Part shown: in pieces, positions 33,480-45,009 of the stretch
Numbering within the stretch: position 1 is the first letter of the stretch
How the letters are laid out: each line of letters opens with the position of its first letter
Origin: Cheiracanthium punctorium
Lineage: Eukaryota > Arthropoda > Arachnida > Araneae > Cheiracanthiidae
Length of the DNA stretch: 64,000 nt
Assembly (NCBI GenBank): GCA_038373885.1
Contig: JAWZYV010012253.1
Location: 186,001-250,000, forward strand
Direction: 5' to 3'
The notes under the pieces: model-generated
What the model was told of the DNA's origin: nothing
Databases searched by the model: none
The model's input: the letters and a program-made list of their open reading frames with translations, nothing else
Translations under genes and position numbers: made by a program

Positions 33480-34627
33480 AAAACTAAATTGAACCTGTCG
33501 TATAATATCTCATTCAACATAACAGAAGAATACTAGTAACGGCACACAACATTTTTCGAATATATGTTTTCCAGACGTTGGAAACGTTTAATCGGCATCA
33601 CTTTTAAATTAAATGAATCACTACATTAAAATAGGTCCGTAAAAATCGCTCAGCTGTGTTTAGATACATTTTGAAAATGCTTTTTAGTAATGGTACTTAG
33701 TTTCTTTAAATCTACTCTTTAAAAGAAATGAGAGTAAAATGAAGGGGAACTAATTCAGATTACGTTTGACGTGTGCTTGAAAAATAAGAACAGACAAAAT
33801 TTGAATTCAAATTCAGCTATTGTGTGTTTCCTTTAGCTCTAAATTGGGAACATTTTATCGTTTTGAAAACGCAGCTATCATTCGAGCTTTCCGTTTTCTT
33901 TCAAACTTATTCCAAACCAAATATTTCGTTTCATGTAGTATTTTGCTTAAAAATAATTGATTTTAGAATCATAAAATGGAATCAAACGGGAAAAAAAGCA
34001 TACTTAAAAAATAAACTAATTATTTATTATTATTAACAAGATTTTTAATCAAGAGAAATGTGTACTTAAAAAATTAGTTTAATCAATATATGTATCAATC
34101 TACGCAAGATTTTAACTCTAAAAATTTTTCATTAAAATAATAATACTAATAATAAAGCATGTTATATACTCTTACATGGTATGTAAGTGCATAATTGTAT
34201 TAAATGATCATTTTTTTCGATTACTTAAATTGAATTTAATTGAAAAAGGATTTAATCGAATAAATGAGATAGATATTATTAATATATATCTACCTACCCA
34301 CCCATCCACACACACACACATTTTTAAACATATATTAGAGTTTTATTCTTATATTCGACTTTTTAAAAATATATTTTAAAGTGAATATTCATTTGTACCT
34401 TTATTAGAAGTGATCCCATGAAAAATATGTTAACATGGATTCATTGTAGTTAATCAGACGAAATTGAATGTTTGTATTAGGTGAGGTTTCAATCGCAAAA
34501 TGGCTGTCAGCTTATTACAAAACAAACAAAAATTAATAACACTGCAAAAGTTAGTTTTAAACATATTTTCGATAATGAAGTATGAAAAAGCAGGTGTATG
34601 ATGCATAACAGTATGACTGCAAAATAG
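33480..34627. other. AT-rich desert
   Basis: No gene or bounded repeat. A short (CA) run lies at about 34308-34321. Confidence 0.5.
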
Positions 34628-34635
34628 ATGAACAG

Positions 34636-34827
34636 CAAGGCCGTACCCAGAAAAGAATTTCGGGTGGGGGGGGGGGCTCAAAAATTTCTGGGAGGGGACC
34701 AAACAATGAAATAGGACAAATTTTTCACAAAAAGACTTAATAAATATTATTTTGTTAAAAAAATTTTAAATTCGGGGGGGGGGGGGACAGGACCCCCTGG
34801 TCATCCCCCCCCCTGGGTACGGCCTTG
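34636..34827. mobile_element. hAT-type MITE, CAAGGCCGTAC family
   Basis: The left end CAAGGCCGTACCCAG is matched perfectly by the right end CTGGGTACGGCCTTG. A perfect 8-bp duplication atgaacag flanks it (34628-34635 and 34828-34835). G-runs lie near the left and C-runs near the right. It is 192 bp, non-coding, and closely resembles the ends of 12612-13016. Confidence 0.95.
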
Positions 34828-34835
34828 ATGAACAG

Positions 34836-36140
34836 TAAATTATTTAGCTATCAGAACCTTTTTTATTTAAATTTGTTATTTGAAATAATTATTTTATTAT
34901 TGTTTGGAAAACGTATTTACTGTTCTTTTATCCGTGTGTACTTTTTCCTCTTTTTTTAAAGCAGTGCACTCAAAACATTACTTTGCATCACGCTTAGCGT
35001 AATAATAAAAAAAAGAAAGAAAGGGCCAGAAAAGAAAAGTCATTATACCGGAATGACTTTTGATTTCATCAGAGGAAAAAAAAGAGTGTCCTGAGTTTCG
35101 TAAAAAGCAAATGAAGTAATAATCTGTAAAACACCGTGTTTAGAAATGCGTCAGGTGGAAAATGAATTTATTTTAACAATAGCTAACACCTTTTTTTTTT
35201 TTTTTTTTTAATTCTGCTCCGCCTTTACTTCAGTGTTTCTGCGTTTTGTTTGCAGTTGAATGCAACAGTGTACTGATAAGCAAAACATAAAGTTTTCAAA
35301 GCACGCATGGTGTAGCCATTGTCAAAAAAGAAGTGCTGCGTCTTTTTTTTTTTTTCTTCTTCCTTTTCTTGTAGCTGGCTCTAAAATTATATTAAAAAAT
35401 TAAACATGCATTAACAACATTGTATAGATTCAGTGATCAGGTGTTCTTTCAATTCTAATAAAATATTTATTCATCAGCCGATTAGTAATTGGGTAAATTT
35501 GTAAAATTTGTGTCCGTAATTTCAAGTTTTGTAACTTTGCTACAGAATTAAATAAACGCTGTTTCGTTTTTCATTGAGAATTACCTTTGCATAAATTAAT
35601 TAAATTTGAAAAAAATGTCTGATAAAGTGTATTTTTATGGATTCATGTATGGTGCAGTGAAAATTAAGCATAATGAACGCAGACTTGTCAGTCAGGGAAT
35701 CAGAGGACAAAACCTCATTGCGAATATGCCAAAAGATACATCGTGTACCTTTTCTGTTTAAAATTAATCATTTTATAAAAAATATGCTTGTCATCCATCA
35801 CACTAAAAACTAATAACTGCCACTTCCATTTATTTCATGATCATCGTAAATCATTTTTATTGAAAGTTCAAAATTTCTCCTGGCTTGCTACACCCCAACT
35901 GAGTGGTAATGTGCTTAGAAACCCTTCTCATATAAATAAAAGTCACGCAAAATTCCACCGAGCATTTCATTTTATTCTAAAACATTAAATATGTTCAAAT
36001 TAATGGTTATCAAAAATTTCTGTTCACGAAGTTATTTCGAACTTCTTTTTAACTAACTCTTTTCCATGTTGCCCATTTTCCTTTTTCTTTCTTTTTTCTG
36101 GACAGGAAAAAAAAAAGACGATAAAACATTCTAAAGCATT
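34836..36140. other. AT-rich desert
   Basis: Long T tracts at about 35191 and 35345. No gene was recognised. Open frames here are short and AT-driven. Confidence 0.5.
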
Positions 36141-36149
36141 TCAGCTTAC

Positions 36150-36208
36150 CATCCCATGTAAGCCACGGGCGCTTTCTGGAGAAACGCCCTCTGCCCGAAC
36201 AGGTCGGA
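36150..36208 (-). CDS. Candidate internal exon in a GC-rich island
   Basis: On the minus strand 59 bases lie between ...gcggcag and a gtaagc donor (GTAAGC at 36144-36149). One frame reads SDLFGQRAFLQKAPVAYMG, and its upstream in-frame stop falls in the presumed intron. The segment is strikingly GC-richer than kilobases of flanking DNA. However, all three frames are open, and the acceptor's pyrimidine tract is weak. The family is not recognised. Confidence 0.3.
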
Positions 36209-36640
36209 CTGCCGCAATTACGGCAAAATTACTCAGAAAAATAAAATTTTCATTTACAGGTAGAACCAACCGATCTGGGGATGAGTAAATGGGAGGGCGG
36301 TTGCCTTAAAGCCATAATTAAGTGAGGGGTGAAAAACTTGAAAATGCTCAAGAAATGTTTATACACCATCTTCGGTAGCTTCTTTGAAGCGCCACAAGGG
36401 TGTTCTTCGCACGAATTTTCATTGAATGAAAATTGCACCTTTAGCAAAGTGAATAGAGATTTTAAGATTAAAATTATTTGCTATAAATATGATCAAAAAC
36501 ATGTTTATATTCTATTCTTATTTTTGTTGCGCGAATTTATATTTTATTTATAAAAACAAACTACAGAAAAGGTAAGTTAATTTCATTATTTTAGATCTTT
36601 CAAATGTAGACTTCTTAACAACAACAAAAAAAAAAAAATT

Positions 36641-37070
36641 GGAGTGACTCCACTCGATTTTCCGAACACTTACGATTAAGATCATTACCAAGCATTTAAA
36701 TAAATGCTAGCGCACTTTCAAGAAATTTCTCCCCAATTCCCATAATGTAAAAGAAATCTTTGTCGTAGCCCTGTAGAAAAACTACCTGGTTCCTGTAGAA
36801 AACCTACTTTTGGTGTCCTATACACACCAAAATCAACACCGGTCTTGCGACGGTGGTTTATAACATATATACTCAATTTGAGCTCGAATGCCCCGTTTAG
36901 GAGCTATCGTGTTCACTCACATACACACAAACACATACACATACATAAATCTCGTAAAAATAAAGGAATTCAGACGACCTCAAAACGTCGTGTAAATACA
37001 CCAAAATCTCGAAGTCGAATTTTTTCCTGATTACAATACTTTCCTTACATGGTACATGCTCGGAAAGTAA
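36641..37070 (-). mobile_element. Hairpin-ended repeat family (short copy, minus)
   Basis: In reverse, this runs from TTACTTTCCGAGCATGTACC through AGTATTGTAATC, TCGACTTCGAGATTTTGGTG, a GT-rich block and TTTGAGCTCAAATTGAG-like words to GTGTTCGGAAAATCGAGTGG and the palindromic end GGAGTCACTCC. It aligns with 38688-39720 but contains only one of the internal units. CTTTCCGA-type words at both ends form short inverted repeats. Confidence 0.78.
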
Positions 37071-38687
37071 AAAAACACCTGCTATTTCCAATGTCTTTGT
37101 TTCAACATATAAATGTTCTTCAGAAATCATATGGCAACAGAAAAACTGTATAAAAACCAAGTTTTAAATGATAATGAATATCACTTAATAAATTCATTCT
37201 ATAGGAAACGTTTGCTGATTTTAGAATGCATGGGTCAATATAGTTTTGATTAATGAAAATGCTTATTGTTGATAATTAATGACTCCACTAAAATTAATTC
37301 ATAATTTATTAGCTTAAGAAAAATTAATATGTTAAAATAATTCGTTAATTATAACTACATATTATTAATCTTTTATCTTGACATTTATTCTAATTTGCAA
37401 GCCTGTCACCACAGTGACTTTCTCATTAATAAGACAACTAAATAAATTGTAAACTGATTCTTGTCAGTAAAAAAGGTTTGAGCAATGTATTTTATGTTAT
37501 TTTGTTGCCGAGGACTGACAACTTAGCTGTACTAGAATTATTTAAAGCTGTGAACACCAACTTAGGTAGTCTTCCAGAGTATAGAGGTTTCTTGTTTTCC
37601 ACAATACAGAACTTTATCAGAACCAGGAGTCATTCTCGAATAACTCACTTTTCTTCCACCTACAGACATACCCCCATGAGAAGACACACGGCCCCACACA
37701 TTTAAGGTGCATGTTCACCGCGAGTACACAGTGGTCTTTGAATAACCGGTATTCAAAACAGAGTCTCTTGACCCAGTTCGACACCTTACAGAGATTATTC
37801 CAAAATCCAGTTACGGTCAAAAGAAAATTTTTCTCGCAACTGTTGTTAGCTTACTCGTCGTTAAATATTAAAACTGTTGAAACACTCTTTTATTTAAATA
37901 TGGCTTGAGTAAAATGAAACGAAAACTATAGTTCAGAATTTATTTACGTTTCAAAGCATTAAAAGTATTCAATCGTTTCTGTAAAATGTGAAAAATTTTA
38001 ATCATAAAATCATCAGGAGTGTGTTTCATTTCATCCCCCCCCCCCTCCTAATAAGAGTGCACTGGGTTGTTGCCCATCAGGCATTCGGCACTACTAAGAC
38101 CCGAAACATTGGCCATTTTATTTTGAGGGCACGCAGTAAGAGGCTAACGTTACCATTTATGAAGTGCACATACCACTTTTTAAAATATTCAAAACTGATT
38201 TAAATGGTTAAAAAAACAGAATAAGCTAAATTTTGTAGTCTCAAGCTGGGGAAAAATAAATAAATATATAAATAAATAATAAATAAAATTTCACCCGCTT
38301 TAACGAAAAAAGAAATATTTTTATTTAGAACAGATAAACGGGGAAAAAAGCGTATGAAAATAGAAGAAAGTACTGCGTGACTAAGGATTTTCGAATTATC
38401 TTCATCATAACTTATAGATGTATGATTCAAAATTATTTCGTTTTTGGAGGGTGAAAAAATGATTTTTCTAGAAAATGCTGTTTGTTACCCCGCTATCCTT
38501 TAAATCTAATTCAAGAAAGAAAAAGAAAAAAATCTAGAAAGTTATGAATATGTTTAGGTTTATTTATTTATTTATTTTTTAAACTGTGATTTATAGCAGA
38601 AACCAACATACTTTTGATTTAAAATTTCCACCCAAATATCATTAATAAAATAGAATAATTACTTTGAAAATTAGCCTTACAATTTTA
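37071..38687. other. AT-rich desert
   Basis: No gene was recognised. A C-run lies at about 38035-38046. This spacer separates two inverted copies of the hairpin-ended repeat family. Confidence 0.45.
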
Positions 38688-39720
38688 TTACTTTCCGAAC
38701 ATGTACCCTGTAAGGAAAGTATTGTAATCATGAAAAAATTCGACTTCGAGATTTTGGTGTTTTTACACGTTTTGAGGGCTTCTGAATCCATTTATGCTAT
38801 TTTTACGAGATGTATGTATGTATGTGTGTATGTGCGTGTGTGTATGTGTGTTTGTGTGTATGTGAGTGAACACGATAGCTCCTGAACGGAGCATTCGATT
38901 GAGCTCAAATTGGATATATATGTCATAAACCACCGTCGCAAGACCGGTATTGATTTTGGTGTGTATAGGACTAATAGTTTTTTTACAGGGCTACGACAAA
39001 GATTTCTTTTACATTATGGCCTAAGGGAGGAATTTCTTGAAAGTGCGCTAGCGTTTAAACGATAGATTCGATTGAGCTCAAATTGGGTATATATGTTATA
39101 AACCACCGTCGCAAGACCGTTATTGATTTTGGTGTGTATAGGACTTATAGTTTTTTTACAGGGCTACGACAAACATTTCTCTTACATTCTGGCCTATGGG
39201 GGGAAATTCTTGAAAGTGCGCTAGCGTTTAAACGGTACCTTCGATTGAGCTGAAATTGGGTATATATGTTATAAATTACCATCTTAAGACCGGTATTGAT
39301 TTTGGTGTGTATAATACTTATAGTTTTTATACAGGGCTACGACAAAAATTTCTTTTATATTATGGCACAATGGCATATGGGGAGAAATTCTTGAAAGTGC
39401 GCTAGCGTTTAAACGGTAGCTTCGACTGATCTGAAATTGGGTATATATGTTATAAATCACCATCTTAAGACCGGTATTGATTTTGGTGTGTATAAGACTT
39501 ATAGTTTTTTTCTACAGGGCTACGACAAAAATTTCTTTTATATTATGGCATAATGGCATATGGGGAGAAATTCTTGAAAGTGCGCAAGCGTTTAAACGGT
39601 GCATTCGATTGAGTTTCAATTTGGTATATATGTTTGAATTATTCATCAATTAAAATTTATTTAAATGCTCGGTAATGATCTTAATCGTAAGTGTTCGGAA
39701 AGTCGAGTGGAGTCACTCCA
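38688..39720 (+). mobile_element. Hairpin-ended repeat family (long copy with 4 tandem units)
   Basis: It starts TTACTTTCCGAACATGTACC and ends GTGTTCGGAAAGTCGAGTGG then AGTCACTCCA. The ACTTTCCGAACA word is inverted at the two ends, and GGAGTCACTCC is a terminal palindrome. Between 38893 and about 39603 a unit beginning (A/C)TTCGATTGAGCTCAAATTGG recurs with spacings of 172, 174, 181 and 183 bp. A TGTA/TG-rich block lies at 38815-38870. It has no coding frame. Affinity to Helitron/Helentron elements is possible but unproven. Confidence 0.8.
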
Positions 39721-39745
39721 GATTTTTTTATTCGTTGCCCTATAC

Positions 39746-40435
39746 CAGGGATGGCAAACTACGGCCCGCGGGCCAAATCCGGCCCGCCGGAAGGTTTTAT
39801 CCGGCCCGCGGATAGAATTTTAAATTTGCCGGTCCGACGGAAATTAAAAGAAAATATATATTATATATCCATATTAAGAATTATGAAGATGGCTTGAAAA
39901 AACTGTATTTTGAGTTCGAACTCAGATTTCAAGATTTCAGTGCCATTCAAACAGAATTGGATATTTTTACTATGCCTTTCAACGCAAATTGTGAAGCAGT
40001 GAGGTCCGATTTGCAGCTTGAATTAATTGAGTTGCTATCTAACAATCATCTCAAGCCGTTGTTTCTAAATATGCGAAAGTTAGAGTTTTGCAAATCATTA
40101 TAACTAAGTTTCCCAAATTTAATATCTCACTCCCAGAAAATCAGTGCTATGCTTGCTTCATCTTATATATGTGAGCAAGTGTTTTCAACTATGAACCTTA
40201 GAAAGAATTCTTTCAGAAGTAAACTGACAGATGCGCATTTAGCCTTGTTCCTTAGAATCAGTACATCTTACTTCGAACCTCAATATAAGAAATTGCAATT
40301 TCATTCATCTCATTAACATATTCAAATTGTAATGCATGTATATTGTTTTTAAAATTTTAGAAAAATTTATCTTGGCCCTCCAAACTTAATTTTTTCGATT
40401 TTTGGCCCGTGACCGAAAAAGTTTGCCCATCCCTG
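39746..40435 (+). mobile_element. hAT element relic, 690 bp, with transposase C-terminus
   Basis: It begins CAGGGATGGCAAACTACGGC and ends GTTTGCCCATCCCTG, and is flanked by a perfect 8-bp duplication ccctatac (39738-39745 and 40436-40443). CGGCCCGCGG-rich subterminal repeats follow the left end. An internal deletion joins this end to the last part of a transposase gene (39885-40316). It sits just downstream of the hairpin-ended repeat. Confidence 0.95.
39885..40316 (+). pseudogene. hAT transposase C-terminal fragment (dead)
   Basis: One continuous frame from about YEDGLKKLYFEFELRFQDF through LDIFTMPFNANCEAV and LQLELIELLSNNHLKPLFLN, interrupted once by TAA at 40101-40103. It resumes in the same frame with FPNL, SSYICEQVFSTMNLRKNSFR and KLTDAHLALFLRISTSYFEP, then stops at about 40316. 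This is the pattern of the hAT C-terminal dimerisation domain, in the group related to GTF2IRD2/ZBED5-like proteins. The RNase H-like catalytic core and the BED zinc finger are absent, so the product cannot be active. Confidence 0.88.
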
Positions 40436-40627
40436 CCCTATACATTCAATAGTTTTTCTCATTTCTGTAAAATGCCACGAGACATATGCAATTCTGATTG
40501 ACTAGAATGTATTCATTTTATCAGATACAAACACACAGATATATGTCCATAGGTGTGCGGTTTCAGCATAGGAACAAAATTAAAAATTGAATAGATCGAT
40601 TGTTTGTGTGTTGTGGCAATCCTACAC

Positions 40628-40811
40628 AAGGGGCATCTGCCAAGGGAGGTTGCCTTGGGCGGGGACGTTTTAAGGGTTTTTAACACGTATTCACGTTACA
40701 TCTGGAGAAAACCACCCGAAAGTACAGACCGTTTGATCGACAGCCGCGCGATAGGCTCCGAACCCGGGACCCATCTACCACTGCATTATCCACTCGGCCA
40801 TGGTGGGGCCA
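40628..40811 (-). mobile_element. tRNA-derived SINE, family 2 (copy C)
   Basis: A minus-strand copy. The reverse complement reads from GGCCCCACCATGGCCGAGTG through a B-box-like GGGTTCGGAGCC to GAATACGTGTTAAAAACC and CCCAAGGCAACCTCCC. It preserves the head and tail landmarks of copies A and B. Confidence 0.87.
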
Positions 40812-41474
40812 TTGAATAGACTGAAGCATGTCGCACATTCCGGTTAGACAACACGAAAACGTAAATTTGACCCTCAGCAGAAAACTACACAGCGTTGCAG
40901 TTGAATGACTTCTGTTTTCGTCCAAGAAATTTCAGGAACGCATATAATTTAGTCAGGAGAACTACCTGCTAGTGAAAACACATTCAAATTGTTTTCAACA
41001 AAAAATAGCTTATTCCAAAGGGTTCGCTATCTTTGACAGGATGAAGTTTAAAGCTATTAAGACTTTGAAACTAAACTTATTTCTAAGGGAATTTACATCA
41101 TATTTTATGATTATATACTTAAAGCTGAAATGAAATTTATTTTCACCGTGCTATTACAAATTTGTTTGTTAAAGTTTGCATTTATTATCCTCTTTTGTCA
41201 TTTGGTGTCTAAAATAATTGCAAACTTGCAGCTTATAATTTAAATTACTTTTTTAAGGAATTCGTGGCCAGCTGTTAATATCCGTGAAATTTCTGATTCT
41301 ATTGTGCTGAATACGACAGTAAATGTTTTCCTGCTTGTAATAAAAATTAACATTATTTTAATGTCTAAAGTTATACAAACTATGCTCCGCAAAGCAAATT
41401 TTGGGACTCAGCGGAAACATTGGCAATGCACGACAGTGTCAAGTTATAGAAACTTAATGGAAGAGCGGCTCGCG

Positions 41475-41652
41475 CAAGGGTGGATTAAAGGGAGGCGGAG
41501 GGGGCACGCCCCCCCCGAGAAGAAAGAAATTACTGTAAAAGATCCTATTTTACTTTCATAAAATGGATGTATATGTCAATCTTCTAACTAACCGGCCCCA
41601 CCGACAAACTAACCGCCCCCCTCCCCGAAAAATTTACAATAATCCGCCACTG
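41475..41652. mobile_element. hAT-type MITE, GGGCGGATTAA family (copy 2)
   Basis: The left end CAAGGGTGGATTAA pairs with the right end TAATCCGCCACTG. A perfect 8-bp duplication ggctcgcg flanks it (41467-41474 and 41653-41660). The interior GTAAAAGATCCTATTTT and ATGGATGTATATGTCAAT match copy 1. At 178 bp it is complete and sets the full-length reference for the family. Confidence 0.95.
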
Positions 41653-42312
41653 GGCTCGCGGACTCTTAAGATGAAAATTCTACCTCCACAGTCAACCACA
41701 GTTTCAGGATTGTAGAAGCAAATGATTGAAACCTGAATTCTATAAGTAAATGAAGAATTTTTGAAACACTCTTCACTGTTATAAATATAAGTTCAACGTT
41801 TCACCAAATAACCGGTGAAATCAGAGAGTTACAAGCAATATCATATACGTTGAACCGTATTAATGGTTAACCCGAAAATGTCTTACAAAAGCAGAGTACC
41901 CACTGAACCCAGATTTTTCGGTTCAAATGGGGAAAACACCGTTTTCCGGTGAACTAACATGGCCACCTTTAGCTCGCGTTAGGAGGTTAGCGGCAATTAC
42001 AAAAAATAAGAAAAAAGGGCCTCTTTGAAAACAAAAATCTTTCAAAAATGGGGAAAAGAACCTTTGTTAAAAAATGTAGGCTGTGTAAAGGAGCTACCAC
42101 ATTTGACATCGAATAAAAACGTTTGACAGCAATGGCTATCTATATTTATTTAAAAGAGAACAGAATTTGATTTACTATTACTTTTCAAAAATCACGTGTG
42201 CCAGAAACGTGTGCACAAATACCAGAGCTCAATATTCTATTTTTAACAAGAAAATTTCTTATTGGAAATTGAGATAAAATAATGCTACCTATAATTAATT
42301 TTTGGTACAATT

Positions 42313-42383
42313 TGCCAGTCGTACTTAGTTGCCAACGCGCGATCGTGCGAACCAGTCATTGTGGGTTCGAGTCCCAAGTAGAA
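42313..42383 (+). tRNA. Degenerate tRNA-like sequence
   Basis: A good T-arm (GTGGGTTCGAGTCCCA, B-box consensus) follows an A-box-like TTAGTTGCCAACGCG at the usual distance. The acceptor arms do not pair, so this is most likely a tRNA pseudogene or the head of an unclassified SINE rather than a working tRNA. Confidence 0.35.
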
Positions 42384-43077
42384 TTTTTCTTTTCTTCAAG
42401 TAGTGTGCATTAATTTTTCTATATAATGATGCTTGAGGAAACATCGGTAAAATGGCGAATCTTAGCACACCATTTTAAAAAACACCAATTGCAGCTAAAT
42501 TGGCACCGGAATTTCGGTGAAACATTGAACTATATTTTTAACAGTGTTGTTCGTTATCATAAAATAGGGTAAATACATTTTTTCTCTTAGTGAGAATTTG
42601 TATGCGTTCGTCATATAGGTATACACAGCAAGCTTATAACACTGCTAAGCTAAAATCTGTAGTAAAATATACATTGCACACACATTTGCATGTCTGAGTG
42701 TGAGTAGTAAGACATGCTGAAAAAAAAAGTGTTTAAAGATTTAAAGTTTAATTAAGAACTTCGTAAGATAACACATATAGAAATATAAAATATATGACAG
42801 TTATTTTATGTTATTTTAAAACGTTCTTAGTTAATATTAAATTATCTACAAAGAATGCTGTATCCCCTTGTAGTACGGAACAACAATTAAGGATGTGGAA
42901 AACCAATAGTGTTTTAGTACTTCAGATTCGTGCTAATGGAATATTTTGCAGTCTTGTTCAGTTGGAGCTATTTATTTTCACAGCTGGTATCACCAATAAG
43001 CAATTTCTGTAACTTTAGGATGAAATTATTGGTGGTTGGTGGTGCTTAGCTTTCTTTAGCAAGAGCAGTTCTTCATT

Positions 43078-43195
43078 TGGGGGTGCGAAATTTGATAGAT
43101 TAAAATCCTCAGTACCGAATAAATAAAATGTTTTTTTTTTTAATTTGGGGGTGCGACCGTGCCCCCTCGCACACCCTTTTTGTCGCCCCTGCACC
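43078..43195. mobile_element. Truncated MITE end
   Basis: The right end TTTTGTCGCCCCTG reversed is CAGGGGCGACAAAA, a common MITE terminus, with GGGGGTGCGA blocks nearby. No left end is found, so the element is truncated or too decayed to bound. Confidence 0.4.
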
Positions 43196-43530
43196 TTAGA
43201 GAAATACCAGGTGGCGTATGATCCCTGCGAAATCAACGACTGTGAGCGAGCGTTCATAACTTTAAAACATATTTTAATACTCTGTCGAATATTTCTTTTC
43301 AAACAATTTCCTCGAACTTAAAAAAGTTTGGGAGCCTCTTCGTAAGTTTATTTGCAGCATTTCCTCCAACTATCTCCACGTAACACTGAATGCACTGCAA
43401 ACTGAATCCTCAAAAATTATTAAATTAGAAAAGAACTTCTGAAGAGGAGGATACTGCCACTTCGCTAGGCACAGAATATTCCCAATTACTGCAAACCTGG
43501 TTTTACGTCACAGTAATAAATTTCGTTACA

Positions 43531-44037
43531 GTGAGTATTTTGTTACGCTACTTCGTTATAGAAATATTTTACTGTATTGAATCAAAAAAAAAGACGATGG
43601 CAAAGTGTACCAAAATGAAACCCCTTTTTTTCTCACATTCCCCGAGAGATTCTGGCAACTACGAAATGGAGGTCAGATATTTTGATAGTCTTCGGATCAC
43701 GGAGGGGTCGAAGTTTAAGCTCTAAATATGTGCTGCGTCCAGCTATTTTTCCACCCACAAGGTAAATTTTGTGGCTTGCAAGATGACCGCGTGCGATAGT
43801 GGTAAGTCTCGGAAGAAAAGGTCGGCTGAAAGAGATTTTAGTAGAAAAAGAAACTCGTTTATAACGTTGACTGACGTCGAAGAGTTCAGTACGCCCACCA
43901 GACGTGTAAATAAGCGGTTTTTAAGTGCACGGAGATCGGTAAAAGATCCCACCCACCTACTGTTGCGAGAAAAATGGTACAGGCATCGAAGCGAGAGAAA
44001 GGAAGAAGAGAGCAGATTTTTGCGTGAGAAACAGTAA
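43531..44037 (+). pseudogene. Possible coding relic with basic open frame (unrecognised)
   Basis: Two adjacent open stretches: one ends DSGNYEMEVRYFDSLRITEG (about 43650-43725, then stop). The other is 84 codons from ATG 43783, rich in R/K/E (for example RKKRSAERDFSRKRNSF and EKWYRHRSERKEEESRF). The composition is unlike its AT-rich flanks. A strong donor-like gtaagt lies at 43801. No domain is recognised. It could be an exon, a dead mobile-element gene or chance. Confidence 0.25.
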
Positions 44038-44799
44038 TAGAAAATTAAACAGATGGATTTGATGAAGTTTCCATCAGTTATCGGTTTTCCATCAGAAAGC
44101 ATTAATTGCTGGGTAAAAACTGAGTCGCCACAGGAATGTAACAATTTGAAAAATACCGGGGATAGTGGTTGAATTTAGTACCATAACCCAAATAATATTA
44201 TGCTGTGCCAAAATAGTATATGCTATAAATATTTTTTCTGTACGTCAAATAATGGGAATACCGAAACTGCTACACCTTTTACTTGCTTAAAGGTGATTCC
44301 AGATTTTTTTTTTTTTTTCAGAGTGAGAGCAAAAGTTGAATACCGATTCAGACTAGCATGAAATAGTCATCGTTATCAGAAAGTCTATTTTATTTAGTGT
44401 AAATACATTTTTTCTCGGGGGCGGGCTCTCCCTGTATTCGCCCTTGTTCTTTAGTAACGTCTTATTGCTCTTTTATAATAGCTTGATTCATATTTACTTA
44501 TCTATGTTTTGCATATTGTGCCTACACAAAAATCCCTGCCAATCACAAACAGAACATGCTAAGTTGATTTAAAATATATAAATATGATATTTATTTGAAC
44601 GCGAAGAACTAAAAACACAGTGTAATGGGAAATATGTAGACTGAAATACAAGAAGATCTGCGTTATATGCAAACATGAGATTCGAGACAAAGCCTCCCCC
44701 GCCCTCCAATGTTTTTTTTTTTTTTTTTTGAACCTATGGGAATCGATAAAAAAAAAATTCTAGTGTCTAATTTCTTTCAACTAGTTCACTTTCCTTTAA

Positions 44800-45007
44800 T
44801 AGCAAGACGTGGTGGCAGATGTCTCCATCCTCTGTCCACCATTGCTTCTTGGCATGGGTCTTTGAACGCCATAGTGCCACTGAGCGATTGCGAAGGCTCA
44901 ACATTCTGTTATTAAAAACCATTCAAAGACCCATGGTAAGAAGCAGTGGCGATTGGAGAAAGGGGATCTCTGCCACTGCGCCTGAGTGACGACAGGAGCG
45001 AACAGGT
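44800..45007. repeat. Foldback repeat shared with 20.3 kb
   Basis: ACCATTGCTTCTTGGCATGG at about 44848 and, inverted, CCATGGTAAGAAGCAGTGGC at about 44932 form arms around a spacer of about 50 bp. The right part (reversed CCTGTTCGCTCC) matches the start of the repeat at 20319-20490. No target duplication was identified. Confidence 0.55.
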
Positions 45008-45009
45008 AA

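Noticed and set aside
34308..34321. CRISPR-like or regular spaced repeats
   Set aside because: Only a short (CA) run. No direct repeats with unique spacers occur anywhere in the window.
42313..42383. A functional tRNA gene
   Set aside because: T-arm and A-box-like parts are present but the acceptor stem does not pair, so it is kept only as a tRNA-like relic.
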